Below are positions 27,819-37,395 of a stretch of DNA of 64,000 bases, in pieces (positions within the stretch are counted from its first letter, which is position 1; each line of letters starts with the position of its first letter). Position numbers and translations under genes: made by a program. The DNA is taken from assembly GCA_018661505.1 (NCBI GenBank), contig JABJIE010000063.1:39857-103856 (forward strand), given 5' to 3'. A model generated the notes under the pieces. The model made no database searches, was not told the DNA's origin, and saw only the letters and a list, made by a program, of their open reading frames with translations. The DNA comes from Lentimicrobiaceae bacterium. Lineage in GTDB: Bacteria; Bacteroidota; Bacteroidia; Bacteroidales; F082.

Positions 27819-28724
27819 ATGAACAAAATATTAACCATTGTACTAGGTCTATTAACCTGTACAGCAATTTCACAATCTGATACAGTAAATAATTGGAAAA
27901 TTGAAAATAGCGTTAGTTTGAATTTTTCACAAAGTTATTTTTCAAATTGGTCAGCGGGTGGAGAAAACACTCTTGCATCAACCGGAAAATATACATTTCT
28001 AGGAAATTATGCCGAAGAAAAGCACAAGTGGGATGTATGGTTAGACCTTGCTTTAGGATACTCTTTGATAGGTGATAATAAGCCCATGAAAACTGATGAT
28101 AAATTAGAATTGATCTCTTCTTATGGACGTGAAATACATAAAAATTTCTATGCAACAATTGTTTTTACATTCAGGACTCAATTCGCTAAGGGATACGACT
28201 ATAAGCTTGATTCAAGTAATTATATTTCAGAATTTATGGCACCAGGAACCTTTGACATTGGTCCAGGTGTTGAGTGGAAACCCAATGATAACTTTAGTGT
28301 AAATATTTCACCATTTACTGGAAAATGGATAGTTGTAAATGATCAGAACCTTGCGGATGCAGGTTCATTTGGACTCACCCCTGCTGAAACAGACTCAAAT
28401 GGAGTTATAATAAAGCATGCAAGCAAGATAAAATCAATGTTTGGAGCCAAAGTTATAGCTATTTTCTCAAAGGAAATTTTTGAAAATGTTACCTTTGGAA
28501 GTAAGCTTGAAATGTTCTCAGATTACCTTAGTAATCCCCAGAATATCGATGTTAATTGGCAGGTTAACGTTACTCTGAAAGTAAATTCATGGTTAAACGT
28601 TAATATAAATACAGAACTTATATATGATGATGATATTATGTTCCATGATAATTCTGGAAACCCAATCGGACCACGAACTCAATTTAATGAAAATATGCAG
28701 ATCGGTTTAGCTGCAACTTTTTAG
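27819..28724 (+). CDS. DUF3078 family outer-membrane protein
   Basis: 301 residues. A signal peptide of about 18 residues (LTCTAISQS) precedes the DUF3078 hallmark near the N-terminus (LNFSQSYFSNWSAGGENTL). The rest consists of amphipathic strands, ending in LAATF with the terminal phenylalanine typical of outer-membrane barrels. The family is common in Bacteroidota and its function is not known to me. It starts 18 bp after the MscS gene and ends 2 bp before the phosphoesterase, so the three are probably an operon. Confidence 0.85.
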   Translation: MNKILTIVLGLLTCTAISQSDTVNNWKIENSVSLNFSQSYFSNWSAGGENTLASTGKYTFLGNYAEEKHKWDVWLDLALGYSLIGDNKPMKTDDKLELISSYGREIHKNFYATIVFTFRTQFAKGYDYKLDSSNYISEFMAPGTFDIGPGVEWKPNDNFSVNISPFTGKWIVVNDQNLADAGSFGLTPAETDSNGVIIKHASKIKSMFGAKVIAIFSKEIFENVTFGSKLEMFSDYLSNPQNIDVNWQVNVTLKVNSWLNVNINTELIYDDDIMFHDNSGNPIGPRTQFNENMQIGLAATF

Positions 28725-28726
28725 CA

Positions 28727-29218
28727 ATGAAAAGAATAGGACTTTTATCGGACACTCATGGCCATATACACCCCAGGGCAACCGATTTTTTCTCAGATTG
28801 TCATGAAATATGGCATGCTGGTGATATTGGTAACATCGAAACGTTGGAATTACTAAAAGATATAAAGCCAACACGAGCAGTATATGGAAATATTGATGGT
28901 GCAGATCTTAGAAGCGAGTTATCTGAATTTGAAATATTTACAATTGAGGGCATCAAGGTCCTAATAATACATATTGGAGGATATCCTGGCAGATACGAGA
29001 AACAAGTAAAATACCTATTGGATAAACACAATCCTGGCCTATTTATATCTGGTCACTCACATATTTTAAAAGTCATGCCAGATAAAAACAAAAATCTACT
29101 ACACATCAACCCAGGGGCAGCAGGAAATATAGGTTTACACAAGGTAATAACCTTACTGAAGTTTATAATAAGAAACGGTGTAATAGAAGAAGTGGAAATA
29201 TTTGAAGCAGAAAGATAA
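28727..29218 (+). CDS. YfcE/MJ0936-type metallophosphoesterase
   Basis: 163 residues, a minimal calcineurin-like phosphodiesterase. All metal-binding motifs are present: GLLSDTHGHI, WHAGDIGN, VYGNIDG and SGHSHILKV. Small members hydrolyse phosphodiesters such as bis-pNPP or 2',3'-cAMP with Mn2+; the natural substrate here is not known. It is the last gene of a three-gene cluster and its stop is 1 bp from the stop of the converging DUF4293 gene. Confidence 0.9.
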   Translation: MKRIGLLSDTHGHIHPRATDFFSDCHEIWHAGDIGNIETLELLKDIKPTRAVYGNIDGADLRSELSEFEIFTIEGIKVLIIHIGGYPGRYEKQVKYLLDKHNPGLFISGHSHILKVMPDKNKNLLHINPGAAGNIGLHKVITLLKFIIRNGVIEEVEIFEAER

Positions 29219-29219
29219 A

Positions 29220-29732
29220 TTACCTTAGTCTATCAGCTGATTGTATTAGCTTCTCATCGTTTAATATTCCCCTTGATGCCATAAAAAGAAGAATTGCAGA
29301 AACTAGTGGAATAACAAATACAATTACAGGTATTTGAATGCCAGAGTTTGGTATGTTTATACCATACTCAAAAGTGGCATATCCTCCTGTGATATTTTCA
29401 AGAATTTCTTGGTAATGGAAGAAATACAACCCAAAATATATTAATACCAATAATATCATGAACCTTACCAATATTAACTGAATACGTCTTCGCTTATAAA
29501 AGAATATGGTTACAAAGGCGAATATTATAACTAATGATACAATTGTTAATAGTGGTAATATGAAATAAGGACTCAATTGTGACTCAATACCAGGCACAAG
29601 ACTTTCAACTTTATATAGGTATAATACCAACGAATTATATTCACCAATAAAAGAGGCCATTGGTGCAAAAAAAGTAATCAGCATTAATATAGCCGCTAAA
29701 AATAAGTATATGGATTGTTTTCTCTGAATCAT
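29220..29732 (-). CDS. DUF4293 family membrane protein
   Basis: 170 residues from the ATG at 29732, which gives the N-terminus MIQRKQSIYLFLAA, typical of DUF4293; an ATG three codons earlier is possible. Four hydrophobic helices are visible at about 8-27, 55-75, 82-105 and 130-155. The family is found in Bacteroidota and its function is unknown. It diverges from rho. Confidence 0.82.
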   Translation of the reverse strand: MIQRKQSIYLFLAAILMLITFFAPMASFIGEYNSLVLYLYKVESLVPGIESQLSPYFILPLLTIVSLVIIFAFVTIFFYKRRRIQLILVRFMILLVLIYFGLYFFHYQEILENITGGYATFEYGINIPNSGIQIPVIVFVIPLVSAILLFMASRGILNDEKLIQSADRLR

Positions 29733-29778
29733 ATTTATCATTTTTTTGCAAAAATAGTTAAATACCGAAAAATATTAG

Positions 29779-29786
29779 TACATTTG
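29779..29786 (+). promoter_or_regulatory. -7 element upstream of rho
   Basis: TACATTTG matches TAnnTTTG and would give a rho leader of roughly 100 nt. No -33 box is seen at the usual distance. Confidence 0.45.
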
Positions 29787-29850
29787 TCCCATCTAATAGG
29801 AAAAATTTATTCAATAATTCCACAATAAAATCTAATTTTTAAAATTATCC

Positions 29851-29869
29851 TTCAGCACTCTCTGCTGAA
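29851..29869 (+). promoter_or_regulatory. hairpin in the rho leader
   Basis: TTCAGCA and TGCTGAA form a 7 bp stem with a 5-base loop, 21 bp before the rho ATG. No U-run follows, so it is not a simple terminator. It could affect translation or autoregulation of rho; this is inference. Confidence 0.35.
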
Positions 29870-29890
29870 ATAAAATTTAAATCCCAATTT

Positions 29891-31681
29891 ATGTACGACA
29901 TTGTAGAGCTTAACGGCAAGCTAGTTGCTGAATTAAGACAAATAGCAAAAGATTGTGACATTCCTAAACATGACAAATTGCTAAAAAAAGAGCTGATTTA
30001 CAAGATATTAGATTATCAAGCTTTAAATCCATCAAAAGATGTTTTAGAAGCAGAAAAAAGAAGTTCAGTTAAAAAGATCAGAAAAAGAATGCCTCAAACA
30101 AGGAAGAATCAAGATCCTTCTGGTTCAAATCAACAAAAAGAAACAAAAAGAAATCAGGAAACAACTGAAACAAAAAGAAATCAGGAAACAACTGAAACAA
30201 AACTCACTGCCATCCCAGACGAAAAATTATCGGTTAACAGTGAGCAGAAAGTCAATTCAGATAAGGCCAATAACAATAAAGATAACAGGCCACAAAGGAA
30301 TAGAACACGACATCCTGAAAAAACTGACCGAGGAAATACTTCTCAAAACGACAGAAGGCAATCACAACCATCTGACAATAGAAAGGTTGAGCCTAAAAAA
30401 GATGAAAATATAAGTCGAAAAGAAAATTCTTCTTTTCAAAAGGATAATTCCTCATCCCAAAGAGAGAATACACCAGTTCAAAAAGAAACCGAATCTCATA
30501 CGAAGGATACCCAAGCTCAATCAACCGAAGAAAAGAAACCAAAACCGAAGTACTCATTTGAGTTTGAAGGTATAGTTAATGCTGAAGGGGTTTTGGAGAT
30601 AATGCCCGATGGATATGGTTTCCTAAGGTCTTCAGACTATAATTACTTAAACAGTCCTGATGATATTTATGTATCACTATCTCAAATTAAATTATTTGGA
30701 TTAAAAACTGGTGATACTATAGAGGGTAATGTTCGTCCACCAAAGGAAAGTGAAAAGTATTTTCCACTAATCAAAGTAAGTAAAATTAATGGAATGTTAC
30801 CAGAAGAGGTTCGTGACAGAGTTCCCTTCGATTTCCTAACTCCATTATTTCCTAACAAGAGGCTTTCTCTAACAGGTCATAAGAATGAGAACGTTTCCAC
30901 ACGTGTTATGGACATGTTTTGCCCCATAGGTAAAGGTCAGCGCGGACTTATTGTTAGTCAACCAAAAACTGGTAAAACAGTACTCTTAAAGGAAATTGCA
31001 AATGCAATTGCTGCAAATCATCCGGAGGTTTACTTGATTATACTTCTAATTGATGAACGACCTGAAGAAGTTACAGACATGGCCAGAAGCGTTAATGCAG
31101 AGGTTGTTGCTTCCACATTTGATGAGCCTGCAGAAAAACATGTCAAAATTGCTAATCTAATACTTGAGAAAGCAAAAAGACTAACAGAGTGTGGTCATGA
31201 TGTAGTTATACTTCTTGATTCAATAACTCGTTTAGCAAGAGCTTATAATACAGTTTCTCCAGCTTCTGGGAAGGTATTATCTGGTGGTGTGGAAGCAAAT
31301 GCTTTACAAAAACCAAAAAGATTCTTTGGTGCAGCAAGACAAATTGAAGATGGAGGATCATTGACAATCCTTGCAACAGCACTTATTGATACTGGCTCTA
31401 AGATGGATGAGGTTATTTTCGAGGAGTTTAAAGGAACTGGAAATATGGAACTTCAGCTTGATCGTAAGTTGTCAAACAAAAGAATCTATCCTGCAATTGA
31501 TATCGTGGCCTCAAGTACTCGTCGCGAAGACTTGCTAGTAGACAAGGACATGCTACAAAGAATATGGGTCTTAAGAAATCATTTAAGTGATATGAATCCA
31601 GTTGAAGCAATGGAATTCCTCAAGGATAAAATTAAGTTCACAGCAACAAATCAAGAATTCTTGATTTCGATGAATAGCTAA
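29891..31681 (+). CDS. rho: transcription termination factor Rho with long disordered insert
   Basis: 596 residues against about 420 in E. coli. It has a Rho_N helical domain (about 1-50), then some 165 residues rich in Asn, Gln, Lys, Arg, Glu and Ser with little else, then the cold-shock-like RNA-binding domain (about 225-300, [10 protein letters not shown]). The hexameric ATPase follows with P-loop [12 protein letters not shown], Walker [17 protein letters not shown] and the Q- and R-loops (SGGVEANAL). Such inserts are a feature of Bacteroidota Rho and have been linked to phase separation in Bacteroides. The gene stands alone with its own terminator. Confidence 0.97.
   Translation: MYDIVELNGKLVAELRQIAKDCDIPKHDKLLKKELIYKILDYQALNPSKDVLEAEKRSSVKKIRKRMPQTRKNQDPSGSNQQKETKRNQETTETKRNQETTETKLTAIPDEKLSVNSEQKVNSDKANNNKDNRPQRNRTRHPEKTDRGNTSQNDRRQSQPSDNRKVEPKKDENISRKENSSFQKDNSSSQRENTPVQKETESHTKDTQAQSTEEKKPKPKYSFEFEGIVNAEGVLEIMPDGYGFLRSSDYNYLNSPDDIYVSLSQIKLFGLKTGDTIEGNVRPPKESEKYFPLIKVSKINGMLPEEVRDRVPFDFLTPLFPNKRLSLTGHKNENVSTRVMDMFCPIGKGQRGLIVSQPKTGKTVLLKEIANAIAANHPEVYLIILLIDERPEEVTDMARSVNAEVVASTFDEPAEKHVKIANLILEKAKRLTECGHDVVILLDSITRLARAYNTVSPASGKVLSGGVEANALQKPKRFFGAARQIEDGGSLTILATALIDTGSKMDEVIFEEFKGTGNMELQLDRKLSNKRIYPAIDIVASSTRREDLLVDKDMLQRIWVLRNHLSDMNPVEAMEFLKDKIKFTATNQEFLISMNS
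30140..30193 (+). repeat. 27 bp tandem duplication within rho
   Basis: Two in-frame copies encode ETKRNQETT twice, followed by a partial third (ETK). The copies look identical at the DNA level, which suggests recent slippage. The repeat lies in the disordered insert, where length change should be tolerated. Confidence 0.85.
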
Positions 31682-31702
31682 ATATTATATTCTTAAAAGC
31701 TC

Positions 31703-31737
31703 AAAACCTCTGCCTTTAATTCTGCAGAGGTTTTTTT
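31703..31737 (+). terminator. Rho-independent terminator of rho
   Basis: The inverted repeat AAAACCTCTGC/GCAGAGGTTTT with a 10-base loop is followed by a T-run, 22 bp after the rho stop. The left A-run could also allow it to work for the converging DUF1573 gene. Confidence 0.88.
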
Positions 31738-31755
31738 ATATATGAAAATTATTGG

Positions 31756-32586
31756 CTAAAAATTTTGACTAATATCTCCACATTGATTTTCTGGCTTTTT
31801 GTGATCTGGATATATCCTAACAGAACCATGTAAACCTAGAATTACCAATGGGTTTTCAATATCATTTGAATGAACAAGTATGGTATTATGCTGCACTCCT
31901 ACCCTACCTCTAGTATTAATTTTCAATCTTAATATTGTTTTTTCCCAGGGCATTATGGGAGAAATTGGCGAATCAATTACAGAGATACCTTTGGGTACTT
32001 CTATTTCGTAAACATATAAAGGGTCACTACCGTCATTTGTTATAATGAACGTATGGTATATAACCTTTCCTCTTTTCATGTGTCCATAATCATGATTGTA
32101 ATGATCAAAAACAATATGGGGTACACTATCATAAATAGCTTCTTCTACATTATTTCCCTCAACAAGATTGGTAATAAGTGTTAAGAATTTATAGGGGCTA
32201 TACTTATCATCGCTTACTATGGATATCTCAACTGCAAACTCTCCCAAGTCCAATTCGGCATCTGCTTTGAAATCCACTAACATTTTACCGGTAGAACCCG
32301 CTGATAACATTGAAGGCTCTATAGTTACACTTATAAATTTATTCGATTGACCATTGGTGAAATTTACATTCTCCTTACCAATATTAATAATATCAAATTC
32401 AAAGCTAGTTGTTTGTCCAACAGGAATATCTCCCTTAACAATTTCTACACTATCTGTTGAAAAAGCTATACTACCTATTACCAATGGGTATTGTTGTTCG
32501 TGTATTGCACTATCAATGACAGACTGCCCATTAACGTAAGACGCATAGGTTAATAAAAGTGATAATATTAAAATAAGATTTCGCAT
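31756..32586 (-). CDS. exported protein with two DUF1573/Ig-like domains
   Basis: 276 residues. A signal peptide of about 20 residues (YASYVNGQS) is followed by two immunoglobulin-like domains of the DUF1573/ASPM-SPD-2-Hydin type, about 35-140 (FSTDSVEIVKGDIPVGQ, FDIINIGKENVNF) and 150-260 (FDHYNHDYGHMKRGKVIYHTF, ITNDGSDPLYVYEIEVPKG). Such domains bind other proteins or surfaces; function is unknown. Its ATG shares a base with the mpl stop (TAATG), so the two are translationally coupled. Confidence 0.8.
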   Translation of the reverse strand: MRNLILILSLLLTYASYVNGQSVIDSAIHEQQYPLVIGSIAFSTDSVEIVKGDIPVGQTTSFEFDIINIGKENVNFTNGQSNKFISVTIEPSMLSAGSTGKMLVDFKADAELDLGEFAVEISIVSDDKYSPYKFLTLITNLVEGNNVEEAIYDSVPHIVFDHYNHDYGHMKRGKVIYHTFIITNDGSDPLYVYEIEVPKGISVIDSPISPIMPWEKTILRLKINTRGRVGVQHNTILVHSNDIENPLVILGLHGSVRIYPDHKKPENQCGDISQNF

Positions 32587-33947
32587 TATACTTCACCCGT
32601 CAATTCTTTTCCTAATTCCTGTACATTCAAGCCTCTGAAGTTTCCAGAACTCATTAATAAGAAAATACTATTTATATTCTTATTTTCAGTTAACCAGTTC
32701 CTCAGATCTAATGCATCAGTAAAAACAGTTAAATCGTTGCGATTAAACGCATATTTTACATCTTTTACTGATAATTCGGGTAATTGTTTCATTGCGATGG
32801 TATGTTCATTGAAATATACGGCAGCTAAATCAGCAGAATCAAGGGTATCCTTATATTCATGAATGAAATTTTTATTCAAACTACTAAAGGTATGCAACTC
32901 TAAGCATGCAATTACATTATGATGCGGGAACTGTTCCTTTACTGCATTAACCGTTGCCAATACCTTTGAAGGTGCATGAGCAAAATCCTTAAACACCTTA
33001 CTATTATGATATGAGGATATGAGTTCCAACCTATTTGATGTTCCGTCAAATTTTGCGATTGATGCATAAAAATCCATATCACTTATACCCAACTGGTTAC
33101 ACACTAATTTTGCGCCATTCATATTGGTCATATTATGATTTCCGAAAACAGAAACTTCATGCCTTAGGTTACCCTCCTTAATATAATTTGTGCTGTCAAC
33201 AACTTCATAGGATGGAGAGTTGTATGGTATTAGCTTCAGAGATTGGTGCTTATCAGTAAGCTTTTTAAGTATCTCATCACCGTCAAAGTATATTAATGTT
33301 CCCTTTGGTTCAATGATAGAAATAAATTGATCGAACTGTTCAATATAATTATCCATTGTTGGAAAAACATTTATATGATCCCATGCTATTCCACTTATCA
33401 ATGCTATGTGAGGAGCATACCAATGAAACTTAGGTCGTCTATCAATGGGTGAGCTCAGGTATTCATCGCCCTCAAAAATAATTAATGGAGCATCATCACT
33501 AACTCTCACCATAACTTCAAAATCCTTGATCTTGGAACCAACGAGATAATCAAAGTCATACTCTAGATCCTTTAATACATGCATTATCATTGCAGTAATG
33601 GTTGTTTTACCATGGCTGCCTCCTATAACAATTCGTTTTTTATCTTTTGAATGATTAAATAAAAATTCAGGATAAGAATAAATTTTCAACCCAATCTCCT
33701 GTGCTTTAAGCAACTCCGGATTATCTGCTTTTGCGTGCATGCCAAGTATTACTGCATCTATGCTAGATGATAATTTATCGGGATACCAACCATAACTGGA
33801 AGGAAGAAGACCATATTTACTCAGACGACTCTTGGAGGGATCAAATATCTCATCGTCTGATCCAGTTACATTATTTCCATTTAAGCTAAGTGCTATAGCA
33901 AGATTATGCATTGCGCTTCCACCTATTGCAATAAAATGTACATTCAT
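32586..33947 (-). CDS. mpl: UDP-N-acetylmuramate:L-Ala-gamma-D-Glu-meso-DAP ligase
   Basis: 453 residues from the ATG at 33947, which gives the standard N-terminus MNVHFIAIGGSAMHNLA; the frame runs 12 codons further up without support. It reuses murein tripeptide released during wall turnover by attaching it to UDP-MurNAc. Features: an N-terminal Mur ligase Rossmann domain, the ATP-binding loop GGSHGKTTITAMI, the central motif IFEGDEYLSSP, ISGIAWDHINVFPT, and the C-terminal domain with FKDFAHAPSKV. It implies a DAP-type peptidoglycan. Confidence 0.94.
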   Translation of the reverse strand: MNVHFIAIGGSAMHNLAIALSLNGNNVTGSDDEIFDPSKSRLSKYGLLPSSYGWYPDKLSSSIDAVILGMHAKADNPELLKAQEIGLKIYSYPEFLFNHSKDKKRIVIGGSHGKTTITAMIMHVLKDLEYDFDYLVGSKIKDFEVMVRVSDDAPLIIFEGDEYLSSPIDRRPKFHWYAPHIALISGIAWDHINVFPTMDNYIEQFDQFISIIEPKGTLIYFDGDEILKKLTDKHQSLKLIPYNSPSYEVVDSTNYIKEGNLRHEVSVFGNHNMTNMNGAKLVCNQLGISDMDFYASIAKFDGTSNRLELISSYHNSKVFKDFAHAPSKVLATVNAVKEQFPHHNVIACLELHTFSSLNKNFIHEYKDTLDSADLAAVYFNEHTIAMKQLPELSVKDVKYAFNRNDLTVFTDALDLRNWLTENKNINSIFLLMSSGNFRGLNVQELGKELTGEV

Positions 33948-34058
33948 AACTTTTTGATTTCGTCCATTGCTATGAATTAGCAAAATATATGTGTAAAAAT
34001 AAACGATTAAATGAACACCCCTGTATAAAACAACAATTATATATTAAACAATTTTGGA

Positions 34059-34066
34059 TATATTTG
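34059..34066 (+). promoter_or_regulatory. -7 element for the universal stress protein
   Basis: TATATTTG matches TAnnTTTG and ends 35 bp before the chosen ATG at 34102. An alternative TTG start at 34054 lies upstream of this element and is therefore unlikely. Confidence 0.45.
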
Positions 34067-34101
34067 ATGTTGATTTAAACCTCTTAATCAGAAATTCAAT
34101 C

Positions 34102-34977
34102 ATGAGAACTTTTTTACTACCTGTTGATTTTTCAGACCACTCAGTTTCCACATATAAGTATGCTATTAACATAGCAGGAACTTCAGAAAGAACAAGACTA
34201 TACTTTCATCATACATTCAATGATCAATTGTTAAATACTGATCCAGTAATGGACAATAGCTTCGATGACAGCTCAATGTTGAACATGGAATTAATTGATG
34301 AGTTTAGAAAACAGTCTTTGAGCAATATGAAAAAGTTAATTTCAACTGTGAAGCAATATCTGGATGTTATGAACCTCTCAAATTTCGTAATAGAATCTAG
34401 TGTTGAAGGAGGAAACCCAAACTGGGAAATAATAGACCTATGTAATGAAATTAATGCAGACCTTATTATAATGGGAACCAGAGGTGAAGGGAAAAAAGAT
34501 ATATTTCAGGGTAGTGTTGCAAAAAAGATCATGAATAAAGCTTCAATTCCAGTGATTGCAGTTCCATTTGGAGATTTTGAAAAAAGTACAAAAATCAATG
34601 TAATGTATGCGTGTAACAGTAATAAGAACAATGATTACATGAAAATCCAATCTTTGTTTAAATTATTGATAAATATTCAATTACATGTATATGTGGTCCA
34701 TTTTCACTTTGAAGGTAAAAAAGATAAACATGAATTTTTAATCGAAGAACTCAAAGAATTATTCTATGAAAGTGTATACCTTAATAGTGTGTCATTCTCA
34801 ACTATTGACACATCCGACAAGGAGACCTCAATGGATAACTTCATAAAGCATAATGACATAAACACTATTTCATTTATTGCGCATAAAAGCAATATTTTTA
34901 AGCATATGTTTTCTGCCGAATTAACGAAACATGATTTTTTTAGACTTGATTTACCAATGATTGCATTACATGACTAA
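34102..34977 (+). CDS. tandem universal stress protein (UspA family)
   Basis: 291 residues with two Usp folds. The first (about 1-150) begins MRTFLLPVDFSDHS and carries the nucleotide-binding signature MGTRGEGKKD...GSVAKKIMNKASIPVIAVP, so it probably binds ATP. The second (about 155-290) keeps the fold but lacks the glycine-rich loop, which is common in tandem Usps. The role is stress survival by an unknown mechanism. The start follows from the promoter position. It diverges from mpl. Confidence 0.9.
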   Translation: MRTFLLPVDFSDHSVSTYKYAINIAGTSERTRLYFHHTFNDQLLNTDPVMDNSFDDSSMLNMELIDEFRKQSLSNMKKLISTVKQYLDVMNLSNFVIESSVEGGNPNWEIIDLCNEINADLIIMGTRGEGKKDIFQGSVAKKIMNKASIPVIAVPFGDFEKSTKINVMYACNSNKNNDYMKIQSLFKLLINIQLHVYVVHFHFEGKKDKHEFLIEELKELFYESVYLNSVSFSTIDTSDKETSMDNFIKHNDINTISFIAHKSNIFKHMFSAELTKHDFFRLDLPMIALHD

Positions 34978-34981
34978 CTAT

Positions 34982-36175
34982 CTATGCATTTATTGCCTTG
35001 TCATATATCTCATTCAATTTTAAGCCTATTTTATCCGCTGAAAATTCTTTTGCAAATTCCTTATGAATATTCCTAAGATTAAACTTTCTTTTACCGTTTA
35101 GATATGCACCTAATTCATAAAGTAACTGAGATTCATCATTTGGTTTAATAAGAATCCCATTTCTCTTATTAACTCTTTCAGGAATACCCCCCACTCTTGT
35201 GGCAATAACAGGAACCCCAAGTGATAATGATTCATTAATTACAACAGGAAAATTCTCATAGTGGCTAAAAATGACTAACATATCAGCATTCTTCATTTCA
35301 TCAACAAGGCTCTTTCCTTCCAACAATCCTGTAAATCTTAGCTTAGCCTCATCTATTCCTAATTTTTTAGAGTATTGAACCATATCCACCATATCTATTC
35401 CTTCCCCAACCATTGTAAATACAAAGTCATCTCTTTCAAGCGACAGCTCCTTTATAACACGAAGTAATCCGCTTATATTTTTAGATTTATCCTCAAAACA
35501 GCTTACATGTAAGAAATTGACTTTATTATGTTCTCTTTTTTTTGGATTATATTTTAAAAACACATCATCAACAACATTTGGTAGTATCAAATAGTTGGCA
35601 TTTTTCAGTCCGTGCTTTTGCATTGCATTAGCAAGGTTTTTTGTAACAGCAGTAACAGCAGATGCATGGCTTACGATTACTCTGGTAATTAATTTTCTAA
35701 AAAATCCCTTAAAACCAGATGTAATATCAAGGTATCTAGACCAATGCTCCGTTAAAATGTAAGGAATTCCTTTAGTTAGTTTATAATACAGTCCTATTAA
35801 CCCTAACCTCGTTAATATATGTATGTGAAGTAAGTCAATACCTTCTAATTCTGACTTAATTACCCCAATACCAATACGATTTGCTTTGTAGAACCTATAA
35901 ATATTAATTATCTTACCTAGTGGTCCGAGGTACCTATTTGCTCCCTTGTAATAAACTTTAGCTGTAGGAACGCCATTTATCATGCTAATTTCGGTGACAA
36001 AAGAGGATACAGAATCCCAATCCTTGCTCACTAAATGAGTGTAAACCACACCACATTCAGAATAAATATTAGCTGCTTCAATATGTCGTTGAATAAAAAG
36101 CCCTGGCATTGGATCAAACTTGTTTGGATACCACCTTACCAGATGTAATATTTTTAGTTTCTTACTATCACTCAT
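34982..36175 (-). CDS. family 4 glycosyltransferase
   Basis: 397 residues with a GT-B fold. N-terminal acceptor-side Rossmann domain begins ILHLVRWYPNKFDPMPGLFIQRH; the C-terminal donor-binding half has FTMVGEGIDM and the E-x7-E motif region FSHYENFPVVINESLSLGVPVIATRVGGIPE. It transfers a sugar from an NDP-sugar, probably to a surface glycan or lipid; the substrate cannot be read from sequence. The start overlaps the end of the NadR-like kinase gene by 8 bp, so it belongs to the same operon, although the functional connection is unclear. Confidence 0.88.
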   Translation of the reverse strand: MSDSKKLKILHLVRWYPNKFDPMPGLFIQRHIEAANIYSECGVVYTHLVSKDWDSVSSFVTEISMINGVPTAKVYYKGANRYLGPLGKIINIYRFYKANRIGIGVIKSELEGIDLLHIHILTRLGLIGLYYKLTKGIPYILTEHWSRYLDITSGFKGFFRKLITRVIVSHASAVTAVTKNLANAMQKHGLKNANYLILPNVVDDVFLKYNPKKREHNKVNFLHVSCFEDKSKNISGLLRVIKELSLERDDFVFTMVGEGIDMVDMVQYSKKLGIDEAKLRFTGLLEGKSLVDEMKNADMLVIFSHYENFPVVINESLSLGVPVIATRVGGIPERVNKRNGILIKPNDESQLLYELGAYLNGKRKFNLRNIHKEFAKEFSADKIGLKLNEIYDKAINA

Positions 36176-36728
36176 TGTTAACTAGATAATTATCAATTAT
36201 TTTAATGGCGTTACGGAGTCGGTTATCCTGCAACCCTGAGACAATTTTATATTGTAAATCATTTCTTTCTAGTTCTTTAACAAATAGATTAAAGATATAT
36301 TGCCTATTGTGCTTATTTTTACGTAATGGATCTTCCTTCCACGGAACATCAATATCACAAAGTAGATACAGATCATATATGTTGTTTTTAATTAGGTTTT
36401 CTATTGTATCTGTTGTCTTTTCAAATACAACTTCCGACCAAATTTTGAGGGTAATAAAATCCGTATCACAAAATATTAATGGTTTATTTTCTTTTAATTG
36501 TTTTTTCTCAATACCGAATTGACACAGTGCAATCTTATCAATATCAGAAATTGAATAATCATATTTCTTATTTTGGAAATAAATTCGAGCATATTCCTCA
36601 CAATAACTTGTAAAATAATGATCTGCCAATTTACCGCACAACCATGTTTTACCTGTTGATTCAGGACCGAGCACAGCTATTTTTCTAGTTTTCACTACTC
36701 TTATTAGTAATTTGTTTTCGCCATTCAA
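36168..36728 (-). CDS. NadR-like nicotinamide riboside kinase (AAA ATPase)
   Basis: 186 residues. P-loop GPESTGKTWLCGKLADHY, then EEYARIYF and FCDTDFITLKIWSE, match the ribosylnicotinamide kinase domain of NadR. The NMN adenylyltransferase and repressor domains of E. coli NadR are absent. The kinase would trap a vitamin imported by PnuC by phosphorylating it. Its start lies 44 bp inside the end of pnuC, an overlap that points to tight co-expression. Because a thiamine-binding-type gene heads the operon, the real substrate could be thiamine rather than nicotinamide riboside. Confidence 0.8.
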   Translation of the reverse strand: MNGENKLLIRVVKTRKIAVLGPESTGKTWLCGKLADHYFTSYCEEYARIYFQNKKYDYSISDIDKIALCQFGIEKKQLKENKPLIFCDTDFITLKIWSEVVFEKTTDTIENLIKNNIYDLYLLCDIDVPWKEDPLRKNKHNRQYIFNLFVKELERNDLQYKIVSGLQDNRLRNAIKIIDNYLVNNE

Positions 36729-37395
36729 TATATCCCATTATGGCTAGTATAAGAAATACTAAATATTGAACACCTGTGAATCCATAACCTTTAACAAAAT
36801 ACAACGGAATTGATACAATATTTCCAATAATCCATAGAGTCCAACTCTCTAGCTTCTTATTGGCCATAAGCCACATAGCTGAGAAGAAAACTCCAGTTGT
36901 AAATGTATCCAGAAATGGAGTTGCTTTTCTAAAGTCATTAATATTACCTGAAATTAAATTATAATGGGCGTATATCACACTTTCCTTGAAAGAAAGTTCA
37001 TTTGGCATAATATCATAAAACCTATACACTATAATCACAAATATAGATGTGAATACAAATATCCCAAACGCTTTAGCCTTATCCAATAAATTAGTTCGCG
37101 TAATCGAGATATGTTTATCATTAGCATCAATAACTTTACTCCACATATACCATCCATAAATACTCATTAAAGTATAATAGATATTTATAATAAGGTCACC
37201 ATAAAGAGACCACTGAGCAAGCATATAAACATATATTCCAGTTGATATAATACCAGTTGGAAAAACTAAAATATTTTCCTTTTTGGCATAAATTACACTT
37301 ACTACGCCAAATAGTGCAGCTATAAACTCTAAAATTATATTGAAAATAGAAGCCGTTCTATATGGCTCCAAAAAGAAATCGAATAATTCAATCAT
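36685..37395 (-). CDS. pnuC: PnuC-family vitamin transporter
   Basis: 236 residues, seven predicted membrane helices. Family features include the first-helix segment LEFIAALFGVVSVIYAKKENILVFPTG, then INIYYTLMSIYGWYMW, and the late GNIVSIPLYFVKGYGFTGVQYLVFL. PnuC proteins carry out facilitated diffusion of nicotinamide riboside, while close relatives carry thiamine (PnuT) or riboflavin (PnuX). Its ATG overlaps the stop of the YkoF-like gene by one base, and its 3' end overlaps the kinase gene. Confidence 0.88.
   Translation of the reverse strand: MIELFDFFLEPYRTASIFNIILEFIAALFGVVSVIYAKKENILVFPTGIISTGIYVYMLAQWSLYGDLIINIYYTLMSIYGWYMWSKVIDANDKHISITRTNLLDKAKAFGIFVFTSIFVIIVYRFYDIMPNELSFKESVIYAHYNLISGNINDFRKATPFLDTFTTGVFFSAMWLMANKKLESWTLWIIGNIVSIPLYFVKGYGFTGVQYLVFLILAIMGYIEWRKQITNKSSEN

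Noticed and set aside
30140..30202. Short direct repeats considered as CRISPR or mobile repeat
   Set aside because: Two adjacent in-frame copies inside rho with no spacers; a coding tandem duplication.
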